The notes beneath the pieces are model-generated. The model was not told where the DNA came from, did not search any database, and saw only the letters and a program-made list of their open reading frames with translations. This document shows, piece after piece, positions 40,102 to 51,332 of a stretch of 64,000 bases of DNA (positions are counted from its first letter, which is position 1; every line of letters starts with the position of its first letter). This stretch comes from Selaginella moellendorffii (lineage: Eukaryota > Streptophyta > Lycopodiopsida > Selaginellales > Selaginellaceae). Both the position numbers and the translations under genes were made by a program. Location of the stretch: the NCBI RefSeq assembly GCF_000143415.4, contig NW_003314322.1, forward strand, positions 1,208,705-1,272,704. The letters are read 5' to 3'.

Positions 40102-41257
40102 TGTAATTGAGCGAATCAATTCAATTAACGATTCAGATTTTTTTGCTGATGTGGCATTTTATTGTCCACATAGGTAGTGATGTGTTAATTTAATGTGGCA
40201 ATAGGCAATGTTATTGTGTAATTTAAAATTTTCACATATAAAGCTAAAATTAATTATAAATGAATTTGTGATGAAGGTTTAAAAAATTCACAAGTGTTTC
40301 ATTTTAATTTCATTCATTGTGATAATTAATTTTTCTCTAGTGGGCAGCACAAGTTTACTTTTATTCTAGCCTTATATTTCCATGGGGAATGAAAACAAAC
40401 AAGATTTTCAAGATGGTGTTAGTTATATTGTTATAACATTGATGCCAACCATATAAAGCAGGTTAAAGACACTATAGTGACTAAATCTAATGCAATATCT
40501 AAAGAATGGCCAATTGTTAATATGGTCACACTCACTTTAGATAAGATTGAAAACCTTGAGAAATCCACTTTCAATCTTGAAAGGAGAGTTGGAGACATGA
40601 GTGACAAAACTAAGATTATTCTCACAAAGCTGTATAAAAAACTAACAAAAGAAGGTAAGGTAGTTAAATTTATTGATACTATCTCCAAGCAAAAGTAAGG
40701 TTAAATAAGTTATGCTTAAGTGAGATTCTCTACATGAAGTACATCATTGCGCTTGCAAAGGAATATATAGTCAAAACAGATGGTGGAGTACACAATTGCC
40801 ATTCAAGACTTTCCTTTTTGCATATGTTTAGACTTTATGAAGTACGAAGAATATGGGAAGGCATATACTCTTTACAAGCATATGTATTACATCTTTATTA
40901 ATATCTTACACTAGAATTCTAAAATAGATATTCATATATACTAAGCAAGCTTTACTATTGTTGAGTTGCAGAAAACTTTTGGAGCTAACTAAATTTTCTA
41001 AGACTATCAATGTTTATTCTCTATCAATAATATAAACTTATTATACTTTATATAATTAATTATTTTTTTCATTTTACTTTTCATTTGATATACTTGCAAG
41101 TGTTCTTCTGTAATACTACCTATAGTATTCGTGTGTCTTTACCATCTCAAAAAATATTTCATGGTAGTTTTTCGGGTGTGTGATGTTGGATGTATCGCGA
41201 AAGCATATATACTATCATATTGATCATCATTATTGTTTCCTTCAGAAGCTAGAAAAC
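40102..41257 (+). other. AT-rich region with one hypothetical ORF
   Basis: 40477-40698 encodes 73 residues with heptad-like leucines (LDKIENLEKSTFNLERRV), a possible coiled coil, but has no known family and sits in AT-rich sequence. The rest of the interval shows nothing. It ends with AAAAC (41253-41257), the target site of the family A element that follows. Confidence 0.35.
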
Positions 41258-42993
41258 TGTGAGACACAAAATCCCTAGGCCCCAAAGTGGAGCCGGAAGG
41301 GTGCCACATGGTAGTGGCCGAAGCGAAAGCCAAACGAGTGTAACACGTTTGGGCCAAAAGCTCCGCCTTGAAAGGTCGAGAGCGGGAGTGGAACTCCTAA
41401 CGAAGGGCTCGAGGAATGAGCACAAAACGAGCAATAAGCGAGGCTCCAAAAAGGGACCCAAAAGGACCAAGACATGACACATGGTAGTGTCCGAGAAGGA
41501 CCCGAGATGGAGTCCGAGGTGGAGTCCGAAGTGGAGTCCGAGTTGGAGTCCGAAGTGGAGTCCGAGGTGGACCCGAGATGGACCCGAGATCGAGTCCGAG
41601 GTGGACCCGAGATGGACCCGAAATGGAGTCCGAGATGGAGTCCGAGATTGAGTCCGAGATGGACCTGAGATGGAGTCCGAGATGGACCGAGACGGAGTCC
41701 GAGATGGAGTCCGAGATGGAGTCCGAGATGGAGTCCGAGACGGAGTCCGAGATGGACCCGAGATGGAGTCTGAGATGGACCCGAGATGGAGTCCGAGATG
41801 GACCCGAGACGGAGTCCGAGATGGAGTCCGAGATGGAGTCCGAGATGGAGTCTGAGATGGACCCGAGACCGAGACCGAGGCCGAAGCCGAGACCGAGACC
41901 GAGTCCGAGTCCGAAACCGGGACCGAGACCGAGTTCGAGTCCGAGTTCGAGCCCGAGTCCGAGTCCGAATACTAATACAGACAGTTGGGTGAAAGCCCAA
42001 AGCAATCGTCCCCCAGGGGGGGGGGGGCTGCAGGGGGTTCCAAAAGTATAGTAGGGAGAGTGTGGGGGTTGGAGCCCTGTGGAGCCAGTTTGGCCCAGGA
42101 AAGGCCAGTTGGGCCCAGGAAGGCCAGACCCAGTGTTGGGTGATGAACTGACCACTGGGAAGTCCAAGACTAGAGTGAATACGGACCGACAAGCGGGGTA
42201 GCTTGGTGAAGCGTTCAAGAGCCGGCTCTAGTTCCCCCGGGAGATCGACTGGCCGATGCTCCCAGTCCAAGTGTGGGTGGCACTACCTACTTAGATACCA
42301 GGCGTGGCTCAACGGAACCTCGCTCTAAGCCCATGGCTAGAGCACCCAATGGTAGAAGGCAAGGAGAGTACCTAGGTGGCTCGCGTAAGGCCACGGTGTT
42401 CCGAAATGTTGCCCCAAAGGCCCAGACTGTGGAAAGGAAGGGGAGCAGTCCTCTGGGGTAGTGACCAAGGACACAGTCGTGTGGCGAGGAAGTCCCAGAG
42501 GACCGTGGGACTTAGTGGTCGGGCCTGTGGGTCTTGATCAAGTGGCAGTGTTGGCAAACATGGCCAGGGGCAGAAAGGGACTTAGTGGGGACTGACAGAG
42601 GGATATTGGGGAAGGCTATTCCCCTTGTCGGTGGGCATCCTAAGGATGCTAAGGAGTGGATCTAAGATGACCACTTACGGATGGTTTGCCTAGTCTTGGA
42701 GAGCCAAGACTGTGATGCAAGTGGTATTGGACTACCAGTGTGGCAAAGGTGATTGGGCATGGCCTTAGCGTAACGGGCTGCTATGTCGGTGGTACCTTTG
42801 AGTGTCGGTCATGGGATCGGACACGTGGAGCACTTGGACCAAGTGCAAATGTTGAGTGGCATGGATGCCATTCTCGGGGCTAGCAAGTCCCAAGTCCTGG
42901 ATTGGACTTATGGAGGTTGTGAATGAGACTCCTCCAAGTGGTCGGAGGTGTGGTTAAGTGACTAAAGTAGAATGAAAAATTTAGTCGCTTACA
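41258..42993 (+). repeat. 5' LTR of family A copy 1
   Basis: 1,736 bp, TG...CA ends. Contains the GAGTCCGAGATG minisatellite (about 41495-41965), then a G-run, then GGGTTCCAAAAGTATAGTAGGG, a likely TATA-containing promoter core shared with family B. Confidence 0.9.
41495..41965 (+). repeat. Minisatellite inside the LTR (GAGTCCGAGATG units)
   Basis: 12-bp GAGTCCGAGATG and 12-bp GACCCGAGATG(G) type units tile the upstream half of the LTR and grade into 6-bp CCGAGA/CCGAGT units. Homologous tracts of different length occupy 47322-47785, 49947-50338 and 57020-57158. Because units are multiples of three, several frames stay open and give false Ser-Asp/Arg-rich ORFs. Confidence 0.9.
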
Positions 42994-45530
42994 ACTTGGT
43001 ATCGGAGCTGTTCCTTAGTCCGACTTTTATTGGTGCTCAAGTATATCACCATTGATATTGGCATTGGAAGGTCCTAGGGGTGGGCTTATCCTTGAGGAGT
43101 AGCATGCCGAGAGGACATGGCTCTCCACTCAAGTTCATGCGTGACTTGGGTGCGATGTGGTGGATAGAAAAGGGGCCAGTAAAGGAACGACTTTGGGATC
43201 TTGGGAACAGTATATGGTTTTCCTCAGAGAGTTGAGGATGTGATCCAGATGAGCGTTTGACTTAGCAAACTGGCTAATGTAGTTGTGGAAAACAACTACA
43301 GTTGGGATCACGGGAAAGATAAAGACTCCAAAGCAATAAAGGAGTCACAAGATTATCCTCATATAGTTGAGGTTGGTGCTCATGAATGTGAGACCAGAAG
43401 TAATGACCGTGGGAGGTCAAATACGGAAGAGGACCCAAGTCCTTGAAATGGTAGCCGGGGCTACCTTTAATAAATGCTGGAACAACCCAAGGAGTTGGGG
43501 GGTGTACTTAGAGATGAGTGGTATTCTCATCACATGGACAAGTAGTCCTAAGGGGCAAAGGTTGCCCCCAGAGAACAAAATCAAGTGTCAGAGTAACACT
43601 TGTGAAAATAGTCCTTTTGAGTAGGACAGGAATGCAAAAAGTGTATTTCAGTGAGCTAGTGCCTCACAAGTAGGACCTTACGAGTTTGTGGATTAACCAA
43701 GTCCAAAACTGCTAGATGACTCAAGTAGAGTCAAGGAATGGTCCTAAAAGGACTGATGGAAGCATTTGGACTGAGGTGTGTTGTACCCCACGAAGGATGG
43801 GGGAGGATCATAGGATCCAAGGATGAGAACAGAGGGTATCTCATCGATGGCAAAATGTGCCATGCTAAAGTCGTGGGAAAGGTGTTCCCAAAAAGAAAAC
43901 AACTTTGACACAAAGTTGTGTGTGACCTCTATGGTGCAGTGCTAACAGATGGTTGGCATGAGAAAGAGCAATATTGGTCTTGGCAAAGACTTAGACACAA
44001 AGAAGAAGTGTCATAGAGGTAGGCTCGTGGAGCTGATGGTGTGGAGACACCAAAGGTGCCAAGGTGTGATACCTTGAGGCTATGTTGGTGGGTTCATGAG
44101 AACCCCTTGCCAAAGGAATCCCAATGGAAATGGGAATGGCATAGCCTAAACTGCAGAGCATGCAGTTGGAGTGTGGTGACCCAGATAATGATGGGGGTGT
44201 GAAAGCACCAAGCAATGAGTAGTAGGATTTGACAACTATGAGGCAACTAAGCAAGAGGTGCAAAATAACTGGTTAAACGGGTAGAAGGTAGCTACCCAAG
44301 ACTTCTAGCATAGGGAAGTCGGACATACCCTTACGGGGGATAAGTTGCTTATGTTGCAATATAGTAAGTCAATGTCATAAAAGGAAATACTCATTGTCAA
44401 GAAAGCCATCATTGGGACACCCAAACACTCTAGAACACCAGAAGGTGGTGTTTGATGTCGCGAGGGCAATGGATAAGGCCCAAGGGACTAAGTCCCTAGC
44501 GAATGATGGATAGAAGGTGCTATCCAAATGTCCAAGGTTGCGGAGACAGGAGAGGACTGTCTACCCAAGTTGGACAAAGCCAAAAATGGAATTTTGGCAA
44601 GGCTAGTGATGGGCATGTAAAGGCCCATAAGCAACAATGTAATCCCAGTGTGTGGGATTATAAGGTGAGCATACCCGGATTGAGGAACCACTCCCTGGGC
44701 TATTGGGTAGGTTCATCCCTAAGAATACTTGCTAAGGCATGATAGAAAGTGCAAAGCTATCCTCTTGGTCTGGAGGAGAATAACCAAAGGAAACATATGG
44801 GGCCAAAAGGCAAGTAGTATTGGGATGGAACTGAACCATAGAAATCGAAGGGCATAACCAAGGTTGGTTATGCCAGCTAGGAGTGGAGAATCAAGTGGGG
44901 GCTCGAGGGTGTTGCCGCTAGCAACCGTGATGCCATGGAGAGTCTAGAATATGGAATTATCCATGTTAGACTATGTGGCAATTGGAAAGCTTGCAAAAAG
45001 GGAGGCCTTAGCAAGCTAGTTCCTTCAAGGTTCCCAAAGACGATTCTAGGTAGCTTAGTACCTAGAAAGGCCAAGTGTAAATGGTTCATAGAACGCGCGA
45101 AATCAGAGTGGCGTAGCAGAAGCGTGGTCTTGAAGCTTGCCATGAGGCAAGGCTATCAAGGTTAGGGAAGTAGTTCCCGAGTGTTCAAAGAGAGGGCTTT
45201 GAACGAAAGTTGATGGTTAAGGACTTCCACGCTTATGCATGAACCATGTTACGGTGGCCGGATGACTTGCTAAGTGAGATTGGCAAGTTGGGGGGAACAA
45301 ATACCCTAGTTGAAGGTGCTAACTTCAAAAAGGGTGGCCCATGGGGCCAAGCATGGAGGAGCCCATGCATGATCACAGATATGTCAAGTGAGAGGACTTG
45401 GCAGTGTGGGGGAACTAGGTTCCTAAGCTGTGATCTGTAGCGCGCTTTAAAAATAAGTTGGTGCACCGGCGTGGGGAGTCACGCCAGGCATCTTGTGTGA
45501 TGTCGTCCGTAGATGCATATACGGAGGTTG

Positions 45531-45569
45531 GGTTCGAATCCCGACCCTCTAGTGCTTGGGTTCGAGTCC
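45531..45569 (+). other. Pair of tRNA-T-arm-like B boxes in the family A interior
   Basis: GGTTCGAATCC (45531-45541) and GGTTCGAGTCC (45559-45569) match the Pol III B box, and each sits in a short hairpin (GTTGGGTTCG..., CTTGGGTTCGAGTCCCAA). The pair recurs at 53868-53878 and 53896-53906 in copy 2. There is no complete tRNA cloverleaf, so this may be a tRNA-derived insertion. Confidence 0.35.
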
Positions 45570-46850
45570 CAAATCACTAGGGCGTGGTGATGGTTTGGAA
45601 TATGAGGACACTCATATTTCGGTGGTCATGGACTTTCAGTGGGGAGACTGGTTTGGGCACACCGCCAAGCGAGGGATGCCTCGGAGTCGTGATGCACAGT
45701 TAGATTGCTTAGTGTGGCTCAGCATATCTAACTTGAACACTTTGGTGCAAGTGGCACCAAGGACGTGGTGAATGAGATGGGGACACCCAGGGCGCACCGC
45801 CAAGTGTGGGGGATGCCCCCGGGGTCGTAGTTAACAAGTTAAAGGTCTGGAAGACCTAGTACCTATTGGCAAACCTGTTAAGGTGCCGAGGTGAGATCAC
45901 TAGGTGATCTTGTGGCTAAATAAGGACGCGGTCCTTGTTTGGGCTAAGGAATAAGGTTCCTAGTTCAAAGTGTTGATTTGAACTATTGATGATGGTGTGG
46001 CTTGGTCAAGGTGACCAAGTGGGTAAAGCACCTTAGGGAAATGAGCTATGTAATTGCGATGGCATAGTGTGTCCAAGGAAAGTAGTCTCTAAAGAGACCC
46101 ATGGGAGGGTCACAAAGTTGGGCCGTGGATAAAGCCCACAACAGAAGATGCTAAAGAGACTTACTAGGGGTGAACACCCTAGTGTTGGCAAAGCAGAGCC
46201 TTTGCTATGGGATCAAAAGAATACCTCAAGGAGGGAGGTAGAGATTCGGTGTTGCTTGGTGCAACAATCAACGGATAGGAGCAAAAGATGAGTGGCCAAG
46301 ATAGGGCACTTGGAAGGAATCCAAGTGGCAAAGTTAGGCGAGGAACACTAATGTGTTGGACGCTAACAAATTGCGGGAAAGGAAGTGTGTTTCCAAGGAT
46401 GGATTCCGAATTGCTCCGATTTGGCGAAAGTGGAAGCTCCAAGGGAGGGAGCGGTAAGGTAGCCAAATGATAGGGCCATGGACAGCCCTAGCACAAAGTA
46501 TGATAAATGGAACTTAGTGCCCAAGGTGGCACGAAATAGAAGAGAAGATGATGGTGCCCTCAAGTAAAGAACATCCTAAGATGGGGAAGTGGAGTTGCAC
46601 AAAAAGTGCAATGCAAAGTGTTGGAGACACCTAGGAAATTGACTTCCAGAAGGCAAAGAGTAAAAGTTCCAAGGTGCAAATGTTCCATAGATGGAAATTG
46701 AGACTACTCGAGAAGGAGTAGTGGGATTGACTTAGAGAAGGGTCTCTAAGAGGTTTAACGAGAACTAAACCAATAAAAGGAGAGAACCACTACATGTGGT
46801 CCAATCAGTCTCTAAGTTGGAGAGACTACCCTCCTTAGAGGATGGGCAAA

Positions 46851-46981
46851 GCATGGTGAGCCTTTGGTGTCAAACCATTGACGAATATGCAGAAGGCATG
46901 GTGAGCCTTCAATGTCAAACCATTGACGAATATGCAGAAGGCATGGTGAGCCTTCAGTGTCAGACCATTGACAAATATTGG
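46851..46981 (+). repeat. 45-bp tandem repeat, about 3 units, in the family A interior
   Basis: Units at 46851-46895, 46896-46940 and 46941-46981 (start GCATGGTGAGCCTT, contain CCATTGAC). It expands one copy of a site that is single in family A copy 2, where the LINE inserted. Confidence 0.85.
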
Positions 46982-47082
46982 CTAGGTGCCAAGGATGGAA
47001 ATGGTAACACATGAGGGTGTTACTTTATAAAATGGTTTACCGTTCGATGAGGACATCGAACTTCGTCTATGGGTGGTGGAGT

Positions 47083-48832
47083 TGTGAGACACAAAATCCC
47101 TAGGCCCCAAAGTGGAGCCGGAAGGGTGCCACGTGGTAGTGGCCGAAGCGAAAGCCAAACGAGTGTAACACGTTTGGGCCAAAAGCTCCGCCTTGAAAGG
47201 TCGAGAGCGGGAGTGGAACTCCTAACGAAGGGCTCGAGGAATGAGCACAAAACGAGCAATAAGCGAGGCTCCAAAAAGGGACCCAAAAGGACCAAGACAT
47301 GACACATGGTAGTGTCCGAGAAGGACCCGAGATGGAGTCCGAGGTGGAGTCCGAAGTGGAGTCCGAGTTGGAGTCCGAAGTGGAGTCCGAGGTGGACCCG
47401 AGATGGACCCGAGATCGAGTCCGAGGTGGACCCGAGATGGACCCGAAATGGAGTCCGAGATGGAGTCCGAGATCGAGTCCGAGATGGACCCGAGATGGAG
47501 TCCGAGATGGACCGAGACGGAGTCCGAGATGGAGTCCGAGATGGAGTCCGAGACGGAGTCCGAGATGGACCCGAGATGGAGTCCAAGATGGACCCGAGAT
47601 GGAGTCCGAGATGGATCCGAGACGGAGTCCGAGATGGAGTCCGAGATGGAGTCCGAGATGGAGTCTGAGATGGACCCGAGACCGAGACCGAGGCCGAAGC
47701 CGAGACCGAGACTGAGTCCGAGTCCGAAACCGGGACCGAGACCGAGTCCGAGTCCGAGTTCGAGCCCGAGTCCGAGTCCAAATACTAATACAGGCAGTTG
47801 GGTGAAAGCCCAAAGCGATTGTCCCCCAGGGGGGGGGGGGGGGGGGGCTGCAGGGGGTTCCAAAAGTATAGTAGGGAGAGTGTGGGGGTTGGAGCCCAGT
47901 GGAGCCAGTTTGGCCAGGAAGGGCCAGTTTGGCCCAAGAAAGGCCAGTTGGGCCTAGGAAGGCCAGACCCAATGTTGGGTGATGAACTGACCACTGGGAA
48001 GTCCAAGACTAGAGTGAATACGGACCGACAAGTGGGGTAGCTTGGTGAAGTGTTCAAGAGCCGGCTCTAGTTCCCCCGGGAGATCGACTGGCCGATGCTC
48101 CCAGTCCAAGTGTGGGTGGCACTACCTACTTGGATACCAGGCGTGGCTCAACGGAACCTCGCTCTAAGCCCATGGCTAGAGCACCCAATGGTAGAAGGCG
48201 AGGAGAGTACCTAGGTGGCTCGCGTAAGGCCACGGTGTTCCGAAATGTTGCCCCAAAGGCCCAGACTGTGGAAAGGAAGGGGAGCAGTCCTCTGGGGTAG
48301 TGACCAAGGACACAGTCGTGTGGCGAGGAAGTCCCAGAGGACCGTGGGACTTAGTGGTCGGGCCTGTGGGTCTCGATCAAGTGGCAGTGTTGGCAAACAT
48401 GGCCAGGGGCAGAAAGGGACTTAGTGGGGACTGACAGAGGGATATTGGGGAAGGCTATTCCCCTTGTCGGTGGGCATCCTAAGGATGCTAAGGAGTGGAT
48501 CTAAGATGACCACTCACGGATGGTTTGCCTAGTCTTGGAGAGCCAAGACTGTGATGCAAGTGGTATTGGACTACCAGTGTGGCAAAGGTGATTGGGCATG
48601 GCCTTAGCGTAACGGGCTGCTATGTCGGTGGTACCTTTGAGTGTCGGTCATGGGATCGGACACGTGGAGCACTTGGACCAAGTGCAAATGTTGAGTGGCA
48701 TGGATGCCATTCTCGGGGCTAGCAAGTCCCAAGTCCTGGATTGGACTTATGGAGGTTGTGAATGAGACTCCTCCAAGTGGTCGGAGGTGTGGTTAAGTGA
48801 CTAAAGTAGAATGAAAAATTTAGTCGCTTACA
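47083..48832 (+). repeat. 3' LTR of family A copy 1
   Basis: 1,750 bp, the same ends as the 5' LTR. It differs from it by few substitutions plus length changes in the minisatellite and in a G-run (about 18 G near 47830 versus about 10 near 42018), suggesting a recent insertion. Confidence 0.9.
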
Positions 48833-48929
48833 AAAACATATAGGGCATTTCTTGAAAGTTACAAAATTGCAATTCTTTAAAACAAGTAAAAGAGCATTTT
48901 TTTTCACTCAATTTGTAGTGCTCTTTGTT

Positions 48930-49715
48930 TGTAGCACATGTGACTTTTACCCTCTATCATATGGTGATTTACCATAGGATAACCACGAAGCGGAACTTAA
49001 ACCTTCCATGTGCCACGTGTCACATGCCACGTGCCATGTGCCACATGTCACATGTCACGTGCCATATGCTACATGTCCAAAGGATAGCAAAGTGGAACTT
49101 GAGTTTTAGAGCCTTGGGCCACTGAACGAAGGAACGGAGCTAAACTCTAAAGCATGGAGCCAAGAAGCGATAGAACCAAAGCATAGAGTAACTCTCGAAC
49201 ATTCAGTTTAAAAAGCGAAGGGACATGAGCACAGAGTGATTTAGAACAATCCTAGAGCATTCAACATCCCAATGCCAAGACCAATATGCAAAATGGAGCC
49301 AAATGGAGTCTGACACTATTTCAACATATTAGTGGCCTAACGTGAGGATATAAGTATTCCACCAACTAGCATGGTATGAACTTGGGCTTAGACCTAAGTT
49401 GGACGTAGAACAAGGATAGACACAAAAATAGGAGTTAGACTATACCTTAGGTTGATCAGCCATGCCCACTATTCCTACTATATATTTGGAACCCCCTATA
49501 GACCCCCTCCCCCCTGAAGAACACACACTTTGGGCTTCCATCCTTAGCCATCCTTAGTACCAGGAGTTAGTCTCTGAGACCAACTCAAAACTTACTAAAT
49601 ATGGAATGTTCCTAGATTGTGAATTTGGACATGGGACGAACACTATTGTGCTCAGGACAATCTCTACATTTCGTAGATATGCCAAATTAACAAATTTAAA
49701 CACTTTTCATAATTA
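48930..49715 (-). mobile_element. Family B LTR sequence, antisense, interrupted by family A copy 2
   Basis: Begins TGTAGCACATGTG and matches 58544 onward (GGTGATTTACCATAGGATAAC, TTGGGCCACTGAACGAAGGAACGG, ACTTACTAAATATGGAAT). The match stops after CTTTTCATAA at 49712, where the family A LTR begins at 49716. It carries a local expansion of CACATGTCACATG-type repeats (about 49005-49080). Confidence 0.75.
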
Positions 49716-51332
49716 TGTGAGACACAAAATCCCTAGGCCCCAAAGTGGAGCCAGAAGGGTGCCATGTGGTAGTGGCCAAAAAGAAAGCCAAACGAGCGTA
49801 GCACGTTTGGACTAAAAGCTCCGACTTAATAGGTCAAGAGCGGGAGCGGGAGTGGAACTCCCAACAAAGTGCTCGAGGAATGAGCACGAAGTGAGCAATA
49901 AGCGAGGCTCTAAACAGGGACCCAAAAAGGACTAACACATGACACGTGGAAGAGTCCGAGATGGAGTCTGAGGTGGGCCCGAGGTGGAGTCCAAGATGGA
50001 GTCCGAGATGGAGTCCGAGATGGACCCGAGATGGAGTCCAAGATGGACCCGAGATGGAGTCCGAGATGGACCCGAGATGGAGTCCGAGATGGACCCGAGA
50101 TGGAGTCCAAGATGGACCGAGACGGAATCCGAGATGGAGTCCGAGAAGGACCCGAGATGGAGTCCGAGGTCGAGACCGAGACTGGGACCTAGACCAAGAC
50201 CGGGACCGAGGCCGAGACCGAGACCGGGACTGAGACCGAGATCGAGACCGGGACCGAGACCGAGACCGAGACCGAGGCCCAGGCCGAGTCCGAGCCCGAG
50301 TCCGAGTCCGAGTCCGAGTCCGAGTTCGAGTCTGAGAGGGTGAAAGCCCAAAGCGTTCGTCTCCCAGACCCTAGGGGGTTTGGTGAGCTCCAAAAGTATA
50401 GTAAGGGGGAGGATTGCAGTGGAGCCAGTTTGGCCAGGAAATGTCAGTTTGGCCCAGGAAGGCCAGACCCAGTGTTGGGAGATGAACTGACCACTGGGAA
50501 GTCCAAGACTAGAGTGAATATGGACTGACAAGCGGGGTAGCTTGGTGAAGTGTTCAAGAGCCGGCTCTAGTTCCCCCGGGAGATCGACTGGCCGATGCTC
50601 CTAATCCAAGTGTGGGTGGCACTACCTACTTGGATACCTGGTGTGGCTCAATGGAACCTCGCTTTAAGCCCATGGTTAGAGCACATAAAGGCGGAAGGTG
50701 GGGAGAGTACCCACAGGGCTCGCGTAGGGCCACGGTGTTCCGAAATGTTGTCCTGAAGTCCCAAATGGGGAAAGGAGGAGGAGCGGTCTTCTAGTGTAGT
50801 GACTACGGATACGGTCACATGGTGAGGAAGTCCCAGAGGACAAGGGGACTTAGTGGCCGAGCCTGTGGGCCTTGATCTAGTGGCAGTGTTGGTGAACATG
50901 GCCATGGACGGAAAAGGGACTTGGTAGGAACTGACAAAGGGATGTTAGGGAAGGCTATTCCCCATGTCTGTGGGCATCCCAAGGATGCTAAGGAGTGGAT
51001 CTGGGATGACCACTCGTGGACGGACGGCCCAGTCTTGGAGAGACGGGATTGTGATGCAAGTGGTATTGGACCACCAATGTGGCAAAGGTGAATGGGCATG
51101 GCCTTAGTGTAACGGGCCGAGATGTCAATGGTACCTTTGGGTGTCGGTCTTGGGACTGGACACGTGGAGCACTTGGGCCAAGCGCAAGGGAGGAGTGGCA
51201 TGGATGCCATTCTCGGGACTAGCAAGCCCCAAGTCCTGAATTAGACTCAAGGAGGTTGTGAATGAGACTCCTCCAAGTGGTCAGAGATGTGGTTAAGTGA
51301 CTAAAGTAGAATGGAAAATTTAGTCGCTTACA
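49716..51332 (+). repeat. 5' LTR of family A copy 2
   Basis: 1,617 bp. Shorter minisatellite than copy 1, and an older, more diverged sequence overall. Confidence 0.85.

Larger units (their letters stand above)
41258..48832 (+). mobile_element. Complete LARD-like LTR retrotransposon, family A copy 1
   Basis: 5' LTR 41258-42993 and 3' LTR 47083-48832, both TGTGAGACAC...GTCGCTTACA and nearly identical except for the repeat tract. TTGGTATCGGAGC two bases after the 5' LTR is an initiator tRNA-Met primer site with one mismatch. GGGTGGTGGAGT before the 3' LTR is the polypurine tract. A 5-bp target duplication AAAAC flanks the element (41253-41257, 48833-48837). The 4.1-kb interior has no frame longer than about 100 codons on the sense strand and no gag, protease, RT or integrase motif. 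Size and lack of coding capacity fit a large retrotransposon derivative mobilised by another element's proteins. Confidence 0.92.

Noticed and set aside
41275-42270. 331-codon minus-strand frame rich in Ser, Arg, Leu and His, and sister frames at 47020-47972 and 49932-50531
   Set aside because: Produced by the LTR minisatellite, whose 12- and 6-bp units keep all frames open; not conserved in length and lacks any domain.
45531-45569. A tRNA gene
   Set aside because: Two T-arm-like hairpins but no anticodon arm, acceptor stem or convincing A box in the right place.
42994-47082. Possible gag-pol in the family A interior
   Set aside because: No frame of useful length on the sense strand and no RT, protease or integrase motif by eye; both copies are equally noncoding.
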